Origin: Leifsonia sp. Root4
Lineage (GTDB): Bacteria; Actinomycetota; Actinomycetes; Actinomycetales; Microbacteriaceae
NCBI RefSeq assembly: GCF_001425085.1
Contig: NZ_LMDN01000001.1
Location: forward strand, 84,364-148,363
DNA length: 64,000 nt
Reading direction: 5' to 3'
Shown in pieces: positions 17,301-26,674 of the stretch. The notes below the pieces were generated by a model. The model saw nothing but the letters and a program-made list of their open reading frames with translations. It searched no databases and was not told the origin of the DNA. Every line of letters begins with the position of its first letter. Position 1 is the stretch's first letter. The position numbers and the translations under genes were made by a program.

Positions 17301-19655
17301 CTACTCGCCATTTCCGTTGCCGTTTCCGTTGTTGCCGTTTCCGTTGCCGTTTCCGTTTCCGTTGTTGCCGTCGTCGCCGCCATTCTCGCCGTCGCCCTCG
17401 CCGCTGTCGTCGCCGTCATCGCCGTCATCGCCGTCGTCGCCGACTGACGGTGGGCGCTCTCCGACGATCGCCGAGGGCGGCAGCGTCGTGAATTCGTCTC
17501 CCCCGTACTTCGCGTTCGCGACCGACATGACGGCCGGCCACATGCGGTGCCGCGCGGTCGAGGCCAGTCCGCTGTCGAAGTCGATCGCCCGCTGATTCGC
17601 ATCCCCGGTGACACTGACGACGGCGGTGACGGTCGCCACCTTGCTGCTCGCCCCGTTCATCCAGGTGTCCTTGTTGCCGTCGGTCGTTCCCGTCTTGCCG
17701 ATGACCGGTACCCGCGGCTCTGCGCCGAAGTAGGACTGGGTCGCGGTTCCGCCCGTCATGACGCCCTGCAGGGCGAAATGCATGGCCGCGGCGACGTCCG
17801 GCGAGACGGATTGCGTGCACGTGGACTGCGGAACCGGTAGTTCCGTTCCGTCGGCGCTGACGATCCGATCGATCACGACCGGGCTGCAGGTGACTCCGTT
17901 GTTGGCGATCCCGGCGAAGGCGATGGCCATGCTGAGGGGCGCGACCTCGTTGATTCCGATCACGGCCGATGCGCTCTGCACGAGCGGGTTGCCGTCTGCG
18001 CGATGCATCCCGAAGGCCTCGGCCGTCTGACGGATGCCGCACAGGTCGAGTTCCTTGGCCATGCCGATGTAGCCGGTGTTGATCGACTGCAGCGTCGACT
18101 GCAGCGCCGTGTAGTTCGCCCCCGACTCGTTGGCGTCGTTCTTCGGGCTCCAGTTCTCGCTGTTGTAGTTCTGCGGGCCGAGGCAGCTGTCTCGGAACGT
18201 TCCCCAGTTCGCTTTGGGGCGCGAGTCGACCCGCTCGTTCAGCGAGTGTCCTTCCTTCAGCCATTCGGCGAGCGTGAAGACCTTGTATCCCGATCCCGGC
18301 TGGAATCCGCTGGACCCACCGTGCGCGTAGTCGGTGCTGTAGTTGATGCCCGTGTAGTTCGGATCGTTGCCGGTGACGGCGGGATCCTGGCTGTAGAGCT
18401 TGTTCTGCACCATCGCGAGCACGCGCCCCGTGCCGACCTGCACACTGGTGATGACCGATCCGACGTCCCAGCCGGGGTAGGTCATCGGCACGTTCGCCGC
18501 CATCGTGGCGGCGGCCGCCGCCTGCAGGTCGAGGTCGATGCTCGTGTACACGTCGTAGCCGCCGCGCCGGAAATTCAGCATTCGGGTGTCCGCGTCGGCC
18601 CCGAAGGTCGGGTCGGTTTGCAGCACGGTGCTGACGTAGTCGCAGAAGTACGCAGCGTTGCCGGCGCTCTGGCATCCGGTGCTCGGCTCGGTGATCACCG
18701 GCTCGACGGGACTCGCCACCGCCTCGTCGTGTTGCGCCTGCGTGATCTTCGTGTAGCGCAGCATCTGGCCGAGGATGTAGTCGCGGCGGGCCTTGTTCGC
18801 CGCGTAGCCATTGGCCGCGCCGTTCCGCCAGTCATCTGGATGGTCGAGCTGGAACTTGACCGGGTTGTTCACGATCGCCATCAGGCTGGCCGCCTGGGCG
18901 AGCGTCACCCCGGCCGCGGTGGTGTTGAAGTAGTAGTTGGCGGCGGCCTCGACCCCGTAGACCGTGCCGCCGAAACCGGCGATGTTGAGGTAGCCCATCA
19001 GCACCTGGTCTTTGGTGTACCGCTTCTCGAGGCCGAGCGCGAGCCGCATCTCCTTGAGCTTGCGCGAGGGCGAGGTCTCGGTCGCCTCGTCGTAGCAGCT
19101 CAGGCGTTCCTCCTCGCTGGCCGCGCGTTCGCACTTCTGCACATTCACGTTCTTGACGTACTGCTGCGCGATCGATGACCCGCCCTGGATGTCGTCACCG
19201 AGCACCGTCATCGCCACGGCGCGCAACGTGCCCTGGGCATCGATGCCGCCGTGGTCGTAGTAGCGCGGGTCTTCACCGGCGACGGCGGCATCCTTGATGA
19301 ACTGGCTCACACCGTCCCAGCCGACCTCGATGCGGTTCTGGTCGTAGAAGGAGGCGAGCAGCAGCGGCTGGCCGTCGTTCTGGACGGCGTAGATGTTGCT
19401 CTTCTGCGACAGCGGCGTGATCGCGAGGTAGTCGGGGAAGCCCTCGAAATAGGCGATGGAACGGCTCGCGGCCAGCCCGCCGACGGCCAGAACAGGGGTG
19501 ACGGCTCCTGCCAGCAACGCGCCTGCGGCAACGGCAGCGGCCACCATGCCGAGCAGCCCGCCGAAGACTCCGCCGACGCTGCGCGTCTCGGTGAAGGCAG
19601 GCTGTCGATCTTTGCGACCCACGCGTTCACCCCCGGCCTGCACACTCGTGAACAT
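17301..19655 (-). CDS. Bifunctional penicillin-binding protein (transglycosylase/transpeptidase, class A)
   Basis: A 784-residue peptidoglycan polymerase. After a short cytosolic tail and one membrane anchor (GGLLGMVAAAVAAGALLAGA) it has the GT51 motifs EDPRYYDHGGID, GGSSIAQQYVKNV and YLNIAGFGGTVYGVEAAA. The transpeptidase domain then shows SGYK (SxxK), SIN (SxN) and IGKTGTTDG (KTG). It extends glycan strands and crosslinks peptides outside the membrane. The C-terminus is a low-complexity tail of Asp/Gly then Asn/Gly repeats, about 45 residues, encoded by simple repeats. The start ATG has only a weak ribosome site; an alternative GTG lies a few codons inside. Confidence 0.94.
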   Translation of the reverse strand: MFTSVQAGGERVGRKDRQPAFTETRSVGGVFGGLLGMVAAAVAAGALLAGAVTPVLAVGGLAASRSIAYFEGFPDYLAITPLSQKSNIYAVQNDGQPLLLASFYDQNRIEVGWDGVSQFIKDAAVAGEDPRYYDHGGIDAQGTLRAVAMTVLGDDIQGGSSIAQQYVKNVNVQKCERAASEEERLSCYDEATETSPSRKLKEMRLALGLEKRYTKDQVLMGYLNIAGFGGTVYGVEAAANYYFNTTAAGVTLAQAASLMAIVNNPVKFQLDHPDDWRNGAANGYAANKARRDYILGQMLRYTKITQAQHDEAVASPVEPVITEPSTGCQSAGNAAYFCDYVSTVLQTDPTFGADADTRMLNFRRGGYDVYTSIDLDLQAAAAATMAANVPMTYPGWDVGSVITSVQVGTGRVLAMVQNKLYSQDPAVTGNDPNYTGINYSTDYAHGGSSGFQPGSGYKVFTLAEWLKEGHSLNERVDSRPKANWGTFRDSCLGPQNYNSENWSPKNDANESGANYTALQSTLQSINTGYIGMAKELDLCGIRQTAEAFGMHRADGNPLVQSASAVIGINEVAPLSMAIAFAGIANNGVTCSPVVIDRIVSADGTELPVPQSTCTQSVSPDVAAAMHFALQGVMTGGTATQSYFGAEPRVPVIGKTGTTDGNKDTWMNGASSKVATVTAVVSVTGDANQRAIDFDSGLASTARHRMWPAVMSVANAKYGGDEFTTLPPSAIVGERPPSVGDDGDDGDDGDDSGEGDGENGGDDGNNGNGNGNGNGNNGNGNGNGE
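17310..17445 (-). repeat. Low-complexity repeat encoding the PBP tail
   Basis: Hexamer-type repeats (GGCAAC/GGAAAC, then GACGGCGAT-like units on the coding strand) encode NGNGNG and DDGDDGDD stretches. Such tracts change length easily by slippage; the frame is open throughout. Confidence 0.8.
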
Positions 19656-19738
19656 TGCTCAGTGATCTATGGAACAACAACATTCCGGCGAAGTCCAGAG
19701 CCATCTGGGCACGGATTCGTACCGATCTGATGCCAAGG

Positions 19739-21046
19739 TCAGAGCGCCTCTTCCGGCGGGGCCGGCGCCCCCGCTCGGCGTGCGCGCGCCTTCCACACGA
19801 GGTCGATGACGATCGAGAGCAGGATGATCCCGACGAGCGCGATAGCGGTTCTCGGCTCGTTGACGAGGGTCGTCGTGCAGAACACGATGAAGGTGCCGAG
19901 GGTCGCCACGAAGGCGATGACCAGGACGATGATGCTGGCACCCGTGGCCTTGTACAGGCGGAAGTGCGCGACGGTGACCGCGGTGAACACGAGCAATGCG
20001 ACCGCGCTTCCGATGGAGGCGATGTTGTTCACGTTGAACCCGACCACCAGCACGCTTGCCAGGGCGGCCATCACCAGGAGTCCGACGGGGAACCGGCCGA
20101 TCGAGCGCCCGAACACTGGCGGGAACTGGCCGACGGAGGCCAGATGCGCCGACATCCCGATCGACGGATACAGGCCGGCATTGACGGCGCCCGTGGTCGA
20201 GAACAGCGCCGTGATCACCATCAGCACGTAGCCGGCCTGGCCCAGAGTCGGTTTGGCGGCTTCGGCGAGCGCCGTCGTTCCGTACTCGACGACCTGCTCG
20301 GCCGTGAGCGTTCCGAACACCCCGAGCGACACAGCGACGTAGATCGTCGTCGCGATCGCGAGGGCGAGGTAGATCGCCTTGGGAAGCTGCCGAGAGGGAT
20401 TGGGGAGATCCTTGGCGGTGAAGGTGATCACGCCGAAACCGAGGAACGCGAAGAAGGTGAGCGCGATGCTCGCGATGATCTCCCTGACGCCGGGATATCC
20501 CGCGGGCGAGAGCAGCTCGATGTTCCAGTTCGCGATCGTCACGGCGGCGAAGACGACGAGGATCGCCAACACAACGATCACGATCACCGACTGCACGCGC
20601 GCCACCGCGGTGGAGCCGACGGCGTTCAGCGCGGTCATCACCACGATCAGCACCAGGGCGAGCACCGTCGCCCAGAATGGGTCTCCTCCCGCGACCACCG
20701 AGCTGGCGTAGGCGCCGAAGGAGGAGGCGATCATCGCCACGACGATGGACCCTGCCGTGAAGAACAGCCACGATGCGATCCCGGTCAGGTGCCCCTCGCC
20801 GAGACCGTGCGAGAGGTATCCGAGGATCCCCCCGCCGGAGGGATACGTGGCGCCGAGTTTGGCGAAGGAGTATCCCTGCAAGCCGGCGATCGCACCCGCC
20901 GCGAGAAACGACACCCACACGGCGGATCCGGCGACGGCACCCGCCGCGCCCAGCAGCGCGAAGATGCCAGCACCGACCATCGACCCGACGCCGATGAATG
21001 TCGCCTGGATGACCGTCATCCTCTTCACAGCGGGCTGAGCCGTCAT
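19739..21046 (-). CDS. APC-family amino acid permease
   Basis: A 435-residue permease with about 12 membrane segments. The N-terminus FIGVGSMVGAGIFALLG matches the APC helix-1 substrate-binding glycine motif, and ALTFFAFLGFGVITFTAKD corresponds to helix 6. The substrate is probably an amino acid or amine; it cannot be named. The ATG giving MTAQPAVKRM has AGGA 6-7 nt upstream. It lies 30 bp after the stop of an M20 peptidase gene on the same strand, so permease and peptidase may be co-transcribed with the Dcu-type transporter before them. Confidence 0.9.
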   Translation of the reverse strand: MTAQPAVKRMTVIQATFIGVGSMVGAGIFALLGAAGAVAGSAVWVSFLAAGAIAGLQGYSFAKLGATYPSGGGILGYLSHGLGEGHLTGIASWLFFTAGSIVVAMIASSFGAYASSVVAGGDPFWATVLALVLIVVMTALNAVGSTAVARVQSVIVIVVLAILVVFAAVTIANWNIELLSPAGYPGVREIIASIALTFFAFLGFGVITFTAKDLPNPSRQLPKAIYLALAIATTIYVAVSLGVFGTLTAEQVVEYGTTALAEAAKPTLGQAGYVLMVITALFSTTGAVNAGLYPSIGMSAHLASVGQFPPVFGRSIGRFPVGLLVMAALASVLVVGFNVNNIASIGSAVALLVFTAVTVAHFRLYKATGASIIVLVIAFVATLGTFIVFCTTTLVNEPRTAIALVGIILLSIVIDLVWKARARRAGAPAPPEEAL

Positions 21047-21076
21047 GGCGATCCTGCCCCCGATCCGCCCCACGGC

Positions 21077-22432
21077 TCAGCCGCGAGACGCCTCTGCGAG
21101 GTTGAGGATGAACAGCGTCTGAGCGGCGATCATGCGCTCGATCTCGCCGGGGTCAACGGACTCATCGGAGGCGTGGATGCGCGACTGGGCGGTGTCCTCC
21201 GCTCCCCAGAGGATGATTGCGCCCTCTGGCGCCACCTTCTGCAGCGACGCAACGAGCGGGATCGAGGCGCCACTGCCGATCGACTCGACCGGAACGCCGT
21301 ACGCGGCCTCGAGAGCCTCAGATGCCGCGATGATGGCGGGATGCGCCTCGTCGACGGCGAAGGCGTGGCCCACCTTCACCTTCTCCACCTCGACCTCGCA
21401 GTTCCACGGCCGTTGTGCGCGCAGATGTGCCATAAGGGCCTCGAGTTGCGCGTCGCCATCCGATCCGGGCACGATCCGCATCGAGAGCTTTGCCGTGACC
21501 TCCGGCAGCAGCACATTCGACGCCACCGCCGTGTTGGGCAGGTCCATGCCGAGCACCGTCACGGATGGCTTCGCCCAGATCCGGTCAGAGAGCGTGCCCG
21601 TTCCGAGGAACTCAACCCCGGGCAGGATCGCTGACCCCTCTCGATACACGGATTCCTCCATGCTCGCGCCCGTCCAGCTGCTGCTGTCGACCCCTGCGAT
21701 CACGGTGTCGCCGTTCTCGTCGTGCAGTGAATCGAGAACCCGGATCATCGCCGTCAGGGCATCGGGGGCCGCGCCGCCGAACATGCCGGAGTGCACCGGG
21801 TTCGCCAGGGTGCGCACGGTGACCGTGCATGCGACGTCGCCGCGGAGCGCGGTGGTCAAACCGGGGCGGCCGACCTTCTGCGGGCCGATGTCGGCGATGA
21901 CGTAGGCGTCCGCCGCGAAGAGTTCCGGGTTGTCCTCGACGAAGGCCTCGAGGTGCGAGATCGTCTCCTCCTCGCCCTCGACGAGGATCTTGACGCTGCA
22001 CGGGCGATCGGGTCCGAGAAGCGCGAGCGTTCCGTAGTGGATCACGAGACCAGACTTGTCATCGGCCGCACCGCGGCCGTAGATGCGGCCGTCGGCCTTC
22101 GTCACCGGTTCGAACGGCTCGCTCGTCCAGCCCTGGCTCTTCGGCGCGGGCTGCACGTCGTAGTGCGCGTACAGCAGCACAGTCGGCGAGCCGGCCGGGC
22201 CGGGGAGATCGGCGTACACGCACGGGTATCCGCCCGGCACATCCAGGAGCTTCACCCCGCTTGCCCCTGCTGCCTCGAAGAGTTCGACGACCGCTGCCCC
22301 CATCGCGTGCACGGGTTCCGGATCGAAACCCGGGAAGGCGATGGAGGGGATGCGCACGAGGGCCTCGAGCCTCTCGATGATCTCTGGCATCAACTCTGCC
22401 GCGCCGCGCGCGATTTGTTCTGGGTCGGACAT
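21077..22432 (-). CDS. M20-family dipeptidase/metallopeptidase
   Basis: A 451-residue zinc peptidase of the M20 (ArgE/CPG2/CNDP-like) family. Metal-binding and catalytic motifs are present: YAHYDVQPAP, IYGRGAADDKSG, LVEGEEETISHLE and a late GSGASIPLVASL. It probably hydrolyses dipeptides or N-acyl amino acids in the cytosol. The ATG giving MSDPEQIARG has GGAGG 5 nt upstream. It sits between a Dcu-type dicarboxylate transporter and an amino acid permease, so peptide- or aspartate-derived carbon use is a fair guess. Confidence 0.92.
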   Translation of the reverse strand: MSDPEQIARGAAELMPEIIERLEALVRIPSIAFPGFDPEPVHAMGAAVVELFEAAGASGVKLLDVPGGYPCVYADLPGPAGSPTVLLYAHYDVQPAPKSQGWTSEPFEPVTKADGRIYGRGAADDKSGLVIHYGTLALLGPDRPCSVKILVEGEEETISHLEAFVEDNPELFAADAYVIADIGPQKVGRPGLTTALRGDVACTVTVRTLANPVHSGMFGGAAPDALTAMIRVLDSLHDENGDTVIAGVDSSSWTGASMEESVYREGSAILPGVEFLGTGTLSDRIWAKPSVTVLGMDLPNTAVASNVLLPEVTAKLSMRIVPGSDGDAQLEALMAHLRAQRPWNCEVEVEKVKVGHAFAVDEAHPAIIAASEALEAAYGVPVESIGSGASIPLVASLQKVAPEGAIILWGAEDTAQSRIHASDESVDPGEIERMIAAQTLFILNLAEASRG

Positions 22433-22502
22433 GTGTGCCTCCAAACAGGATGGTGCTTACGGGGTGGTGGGACGGTGTGGCGTTGGACGGTGTGGTGGCG
22501 GC

Positions 22503-23960
22503 TCAGGCCGGAACGACGAGCTGGATCAACAGGCCGGCGATGACGACCGCGACCCACGACACCAGCATCGGGATCGTGAAGGAGTGCCAGATCGGAACCT
22601 GGGTCAATTTGGTCGAGCCGGTGAGGTCTGTCTCCACCGCCGCGATCTGCGAACCGTTGGCCGGGAACAGCCAGACACCGATCAGCGACGGCCACATGGC
22701 GGTGATGATGCCCGGTGCGAGTCCCGCGGCGAGCGCGATGGGGATCAATGTGTTCGTTGTCGCAGACTGACTCGTCGTGAGACCACAGACGAGGAACAAT
22801 GCGACGGCGAGCATCAGCGGGTTGGCCTCGATCATCGCGCCGAGAGGCTCGATGATCGTCTCCTCATTCGCCGAGATGAAGGTGTCGGCCATCCAGGCGA
22901 TTCCGAACAGCGCGACGGCGGCGACGAACCCGGCCCTGAGCAGCGGTTGCTCGACGACGAGCGACGGCTTCACCTTCCTGACCAGGATGATCACGAGTGC
23001 CACGGTGAACATCACCATCTCGATGACGGTCGACATGCCGATCGGCACGAGCTCGCCCTCCTCGTCGGGGAATGCCGGGCGCAGGCCGGGGAAGAGCCCG
23101 AGGAGCACGATGAGCAGGGTGCCGGTGACGAAAATCCACGCGGCTGTCGCTCCACCTTCTGGGACCGGGTGCTCGATCAGCACCGGCGCCGCCTTGGCGC
23201 GACCGCCGGATTCGGAGCCGACGGACTCGGAGCCGCCGGTTGCAGAAGCCGATCCGCCGGCTCGGGTCGCGGTGCCGCCGACCCGTGCCGCGTAGCGCTC
23301 CTGGAGCGCTTCCGGAACCTCGACGGTGCCCTCGGCGACCCGCTTCATGAACACCGGGTCATCGAGCAGATCCTTGCCCAGGTGCTGCTGAACGAAGGAG
23401 GTCGCGATGCAGGCGACGATGGCCGCTGGCACCGTGATGAGCAGGATCTGTGGCAGACCGTATCCGGTGCCGTCCATCAACACGATGTACGCGGCCATCG
23501 CCGCGGACACCGGACTGGCCGTGATGCCGAGCCCGGAGGTGACCGTGGATGCCGCGAGAGCCCGCTCCGGGCGCTGCCCGTTGCGGTACGAGGTCTCGTA
23601 GATGACGGGGATCAACGCGAAGAAGATGTTCGAGGTGCCGGAGAGCACGGTGAACACGAACGCGACCAGCGGGGCGACATAGGTGAGCCGCTTGGGATTT
23701 CGCTGGATGATCTTCGAGGCGATCGCGACCAGGTAGTCGATACCCCCGGCCGCCTGCATCGCCGACGACGCCGTGATCACGGCGATGATGATGAAGAAGG
23801 CGTCGACGGGGATGGCACCCGGTGGGAGATGGAAGGCGAACACGAGGATGACCGTGCCGACGACCCCCCAGAGCCCCAGCCCCAGCCCCCCGGTTCGGAC
23901 ACCGAGCACGATGGCCCCGATGACAACACAACCTTGCAAGAAGACGAGCAGATATTCCAT
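22503..23960 (-). CDS. DcuA/DcuB-type C4-dicarboxylate transporter
   Basis: A 485-residue membrane protein. The N-terminal half matches the Dcu family closely: GLGLWGVVGTVILVFAFHLPPG, VDAFFIIIAVITASSAMQA-like segments, RNPKRLTYVAPLVA, PERALAASTVTSGLGITASPVS. Dcu proteins exchange or take up fumarate, malate, aspartate and succinate. In enterobacteria they serve anaerobic metabolism; here nothing else anaerobic is seen. A Ser/Gly/Glu-rich central loop (ESVGSESGG) is longer than usual. The ATG has GGGGTAGCG upstream. A 7-bp hairpin (CACCGGC/GCCGGTG, 23983-24003) lies in its leader. Confidence 0.88.
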   Translation of the reverse strand: MEYLLVFLQGCVVIGAIVLGVRTGGLGLGLWGVVGTVILVFAFHLPPGAIPVDAFFIIIAVITASSAMQAAGGIDYLVAIASKIIQRNPKRLTYVAPLVAFVFTVLSGTSNIFFALIPVIYETSYRNGQRPERALAASTVTSGLGITASPVSAAMAAYIVLMDGTGYGLPQILLITVPAAIVACIATSFVQQHLGKDLLDDPVFMKRVAEGTVEVPEALQERYAARVGGTATRAGGSASATGGSESVGSESGGRAKAAPVLIEHPVPEGGATAAWIFVTGTLLIVLLGLFPGLRPAFPDEEGELVPIGMSTVIEMVMFTVALVIILVRKVKPSLVVEQPLLRAGFVAAVALFGIAWMADTFISANEETIIEPLGAMIEANPLMLAVALFLVCGLTTSQSATTNTLIPIALAAGLAPGIITAMWPSLIGVWLFPANGSQIAAVETDLTGSTKLTQVPIWHSFTIPMLVSWVAVVIAGLLIQLVVPA

Positions 23961-24110
23961 CGCTACCCCAACCCTCGAAAGGCACCGGCTGCCGCCGCCG
24001 GTGTGAGTGAGAGAGTACCCCCGGTCGGGGTTCACGTCCAGAAAAGTTTCAGGGCAGCGTCAGACAGTGCCCAGTCGAGCGGCGATTCCCGCCCGGCGGG
24101 GGCGCCGGCG

Positions 24111-25394
24111 TCAGTACCAGCCGACGGTCTCCGAATGCTGCCACGCCCCGCACGGGTTGCCGTAGCGTCCGCCGATGTATGACAGGCCCCATTCGATCTG
24201 CGTCGCGGCGTTTGTGCGCCAATCGTCGCCGCTCACGCTCATCTTCGAGCCGGGCAAAGCCTGCGGGATGCCGTATGCACCACTGGAGGCGTTATAGGCA
24301 TTCGCCCGCCAGCCGGACTCGCGATTCCACAGGGCGACGAGGCAGTCGAACTGCTCGCTCCCCCACCCTCTGGCGGCGACGGCACCCGCAGCGTATGCGC
24401 GGGCCGCGGCCGGATCCACCACAACCTCGGCCGGCGGAGGCGCTGACGGGCCGGGGCCCGGGGAGGGCGGGTCGGGCTGGCTCGGTGCAGGCTGGCTCGG
24501 TGCCGGCTGGCTCGGTGCCGGCTGGCTCGGTGCCGGGCTTCCTGCCGCCGCCTCGGCCGCCGCGCGCTCGGCGGCCGCCTGCTGTTCGGCGAATGCGGCC
24601 TCCGCCGCCACACCGTCGCGGTAGCCGCGTTCGAGTTCGGCCGTCGTGCTGCGCAGCACGGCGAGCTGGGCGTAGAGCGTCTCCGCCGCCTCCCGTTGGG
24701 CACCGAGCTCGGCGTCGGCTTCGGCCGAGGCCCGCTCGGCTGCCACGCGGCTGGATTCTGTGGCATCCGCCAGCGCCGCACGCTCCCGTTCGGCCCGGCG
24801 GGCGTCCCCCGTGAGCGCGCTCACCAGATCCTGCTCGCCGAGAGCCTTCTCCCGGAGCGAGGCGGCCAGTGCGCTGACCCGGCTCGCGGTGCCCAGCTGG
24901 CGAAGCATGTCGTCGCTCGCGTCACTCGCCGCAGCGCTGGATGCCGGGGCGGCGGAGAGGAACACCCTCGTCATGTCGGCAGCACCGGCACGGTAGAGCT
25001 GGGCCGCGATGCGGCCGAGCTGGTCCTTGCCCTCCTGGGCCTGCTCGCCGGCGGCGTCGAGCTGGGTGGAGAGCGTCTCGGCGCGTGCCGCTGCTGCCGC
25101 CTCCTCTGACGCGGCTCGGTTGGCGGCATCCGCCGCAACGATCGCCTGCTCACCGGCCTCATCGGCCGTGGCCTGCAATCCCGTGAGGAGGGTGTCGATG
25201 CGCGCGGCCGCCGCAGCGCTGGCCGCGGTCGACGCGGTGGCGGCCTCGACCTCCTGCCAGCTCGGATACTCCTCGGCAGCGGTGGCTGGGGCGGCGACGA
25301 GTGTCGAAGAGACGAGCACCGAGAGGGCGAGCAGCAGCGTTGCGGCAGCCGGGACGGCACGCCGCATGGCCGGTCTCTCTGCGTGTTCCGTCAT
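24111..25394 (-). CDS. Secreted coiled-coil protein with C-terminal lytic-transglycosylase-like domain
   Basis: The 427-residue product has a signal peptide (AVPAAATLLLALSVLVSSTLVAAPATA), then about 230 residues of Ala/Glu/Arg-rich heptad-like coiled coil, a Pro-rich linker of four PAPSQ units, and a C-terminal domain with WGSEQFDCLVALWNRESGWR, AYGIPQALPGSKM and a late QIEWGLSYIGGRYGNPCGAW. The last part matches aggregation-promoting-factor/SLT-type domains, in which Glu of NRESGW is catalytic. The layout resembles NlpC/RipA-type cell-wall hydrolases with regulatory coiled coils. I infer a peptidoglycan-remodelling enzyme acting outside the membrane. Start could also be the internal ATG nine codons on. 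Confidence 0.85.
   Translation of the reverse strand: MTEHAERPAMRRAVPAAATLLLALSVLVSSTLVAAPATAAEEYPSWQEVEAATASTAASAAAAARIDTLLTGLQATADEAGEQAIVAADAANRAASEEAAAAARAETLSTQLDAAGEQAQEGKDQLGRIAAQLYRAGAADMTRVFLSAAPASSAAASDASDDMLRQLGTASRVSALAASLREKALGEQDLVSALTGDARRAERERAALADATESSRVAAERASAEADAELGAQREAAETLYAQLAVLRSTTAELERGYRDGVAAEAAFAEQQAAAERAAAEAAAGSPAPSQPAPSQPAPSQPAPSQPDPPSPGPGPSAPPPAEVVVDPAAARAYAAGAVAARGWGSEQFDCLVALWNRESGWRANAYNASSGAYGIPQALPGSKMSVSGDDWRTNAATQIEWGLSYIGGRYGNPCGAWQHSETVGWY
24475..24534 (-). repeat. 4 x 15 bp tandem repeat (PAPSQ linker)
   Basis: Four consecutive copies of GGCTGGCTCGGTGCC (first copy ends A) encode the PAPSQ repeats of the cell-wall protein linker. In-frame, so copy number changes would only alter linker length. 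Confidence 0.9.
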
Positions 25395-25475
25395 CGCCAG
25401 AGAGCCTAACTGTCTCGTGCAGCCTGCTCGGGATCTGAGCCCGCTGGCCGCGAAATCACCGCCGAATGGCAACAA

Positions 25476-25501
25476 AAAAGCCCCGCCGAAGCGGAGCTTT
25501 T
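25476..25501 (-). terminator. Terminator after tRNA-Gln
   Basis: AAAAGC-C-CCGC pairs with GCGG-A-GCTTTT around CGAA, and a U-run follows on the minus strand. It lies 28 bp downstream of tRNA-Gln. Confidence 0.8.
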
Positions 25502-25528
25502 CGTCTGCAGTTCTGAATCAATGCACTG

Positions 25529-25600
25529 CTGGGGTACCTGGACTCGAACCAAGAACAAAGGTACCAGAAACCTCCGTGTTGCCAATTACACCATACCCCA
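25529..25600 (-). tRNA. tRNA-Gln (anticodon CTG)
   Basis: Minus-strand cloverleaf: acceptor TGGGGTA/TACCCCA, anticodon loop TTCTGGT (anticodon CUG), T-arm GGTTCGAGTCC and discriminator G. CCA is not encoded. gltX lies upstream on the same strand; in actinobacteria Gln-tRNA is normally made by amidation of Glu-tRNA(Gln), so GltX is expected to charge this tRNA first. Confidence 0.96.
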
Positions 25601-25731
25601 ATGCCCTACCGGGCCGGTGGCCGCGAAGCGAACTTCGAACCGAGAAGAACTCTATCCCATGCCGAGAGATCGGGCAAAACCGAGCCGGAATCCCGCGCGT
25701 GCCGCCGCCGGATTCCGACTTCCGAGCATGT

Positions 25732-26658
25732 TCAGCCCGGCAGGAGCGGGCCGAGCAGATCGCGATTCAGGGCCGCGGCGACCGCAGCGCCATGGCCGGC
25801 AGCGATGATGAGCTGTTCCGGGCCGGGCGCCGTCGAGTCCCCGGCCGCGTAGACACCGGGCACGCTCGTGCGGCCACAGGTGTCGACGGCGATGAGCCCG
25901 TCGGCATCGAGCGCGATGCCCAGACCGTCGAGGTAGTCGATGGCCGGGGTCCAGGCCGGGCGCACGAATCCGGCCTCGCGCGGGATCGTTTCCCCGTCGG
26001 CGAGGAGCACGCCCGTCATCCGGCCCTGCTCCCCCACGACATCCGTGATGGGACGTCGCTCGACGGCGATTCCGCGGGCCTCGAGGGCTCGCTGCTCCGG
26101 CTCGCTGACGGCATCCGCACCGTTGGTGAAGACGATCAGATCGGTCGACCACTGGCTGATCAGCAACGCGCGTTCGGCGAGGTCGGCCGATTCACCGATG
26201 AGCGCCAAAGCCTCATCACGCTTCTCGTAGCCGTCGCATTCGACGCAGCTGTGCAGATCGGTTCCGTACCAGGCGCGCAGACTCGGCACCGATGGCATCG
26301 TCTCGACCAGGCCGGTCGCGACGACGATGTTGCCGACCGTCACCTCGAGGTTCGCCGCACCGCGGATGCCGCGGGCGGAGAGCTCGAAGCCACCGCCGGA
26401 GCGCGCGCGCACGCTCTGCACGAGACCGGCGTGGAAGTTCGCGCCCGGGTAGCCCTCGAACTCCTCGCGCCCGAGCTTGCGCAGCTCGAGCGGAGGAACG
26501 CCGTCACGCGTGAGAAAGCCGTGGGAGCGCAGAGTGGCCGCATTCCGCGGCCGGTTGCTGTCGATCAGCAGAACGGTTCTGCGCGAACGCACGAGGCCGA
26601 GGGCCGCGCTCAGCCCGGCCGGCCCCGCCCCGATCACGGCGACGTCGAAATCGCTCAT
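25732..26658 (-). CDS. FAD-dependent pyridine nucleotide-disulfide oxidoreductase (thioredoxin-reductase-like)
   Basis: A 308-residue flavoprotein built like low-Mr thioredoxin reductases. It has the FAD motif GAGPAGLSAALGL, a redox pair CVEC in HSCVECDGYEKRDEAL (where TrxR has CATC), and the C-terminal FAD motif VPGVYAAGDS. NADPH-domain glycine motif is weak (ALIGESADLAERAL replaces GxGxxA), so nucleotide use may differ. Its partner is unknown; no thioredoxin gene is adjacent. It starts 16 bp after gltX and may be co-transcribed with it. Confidence 0.88.
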   Translation of the reverse strand: MSDFDVAVIGAGPAGLSAALGLVRSRRTVLLIDSNRPRNAATLRSHGFLTRDGVPPLELRKLGREEFEGYPGANFHAGLVQSVRARSGGGFELSARGIRGAANLEVTVGNIVVATGLVETMPSVPSLRAWYGTDLHSCVECDGYEKRDEALALIGESADLAERALLISQWSTDLIVFTNGADAVSEPEQRALEARGIAVERRPITDVVGEQGRMTGVLLADGETIPREAGFVRPAWTPAIDYLDGLGIALDADGLIAVDTCGRTSVPGVYAAGDSTAPGPEQLIIAAGHGAAVAAALNRDLLGPLLPG

Positions 26659-26674
26659 TGCAGCCCCCTCGAAA

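Noticed and set aside
19655-21634. A 659-codon plus-strand open frame
   Set aside because: Antisense to the permease and M20 peptidase genes; no domain; Asp/Glu/Arg/His-rich shadow composition.
24475-24534. 15-bp tandem repeat as a regulatory array
   Set aside because: It is in frame and encodes the PAPSQ linker of the cell-wall protein.
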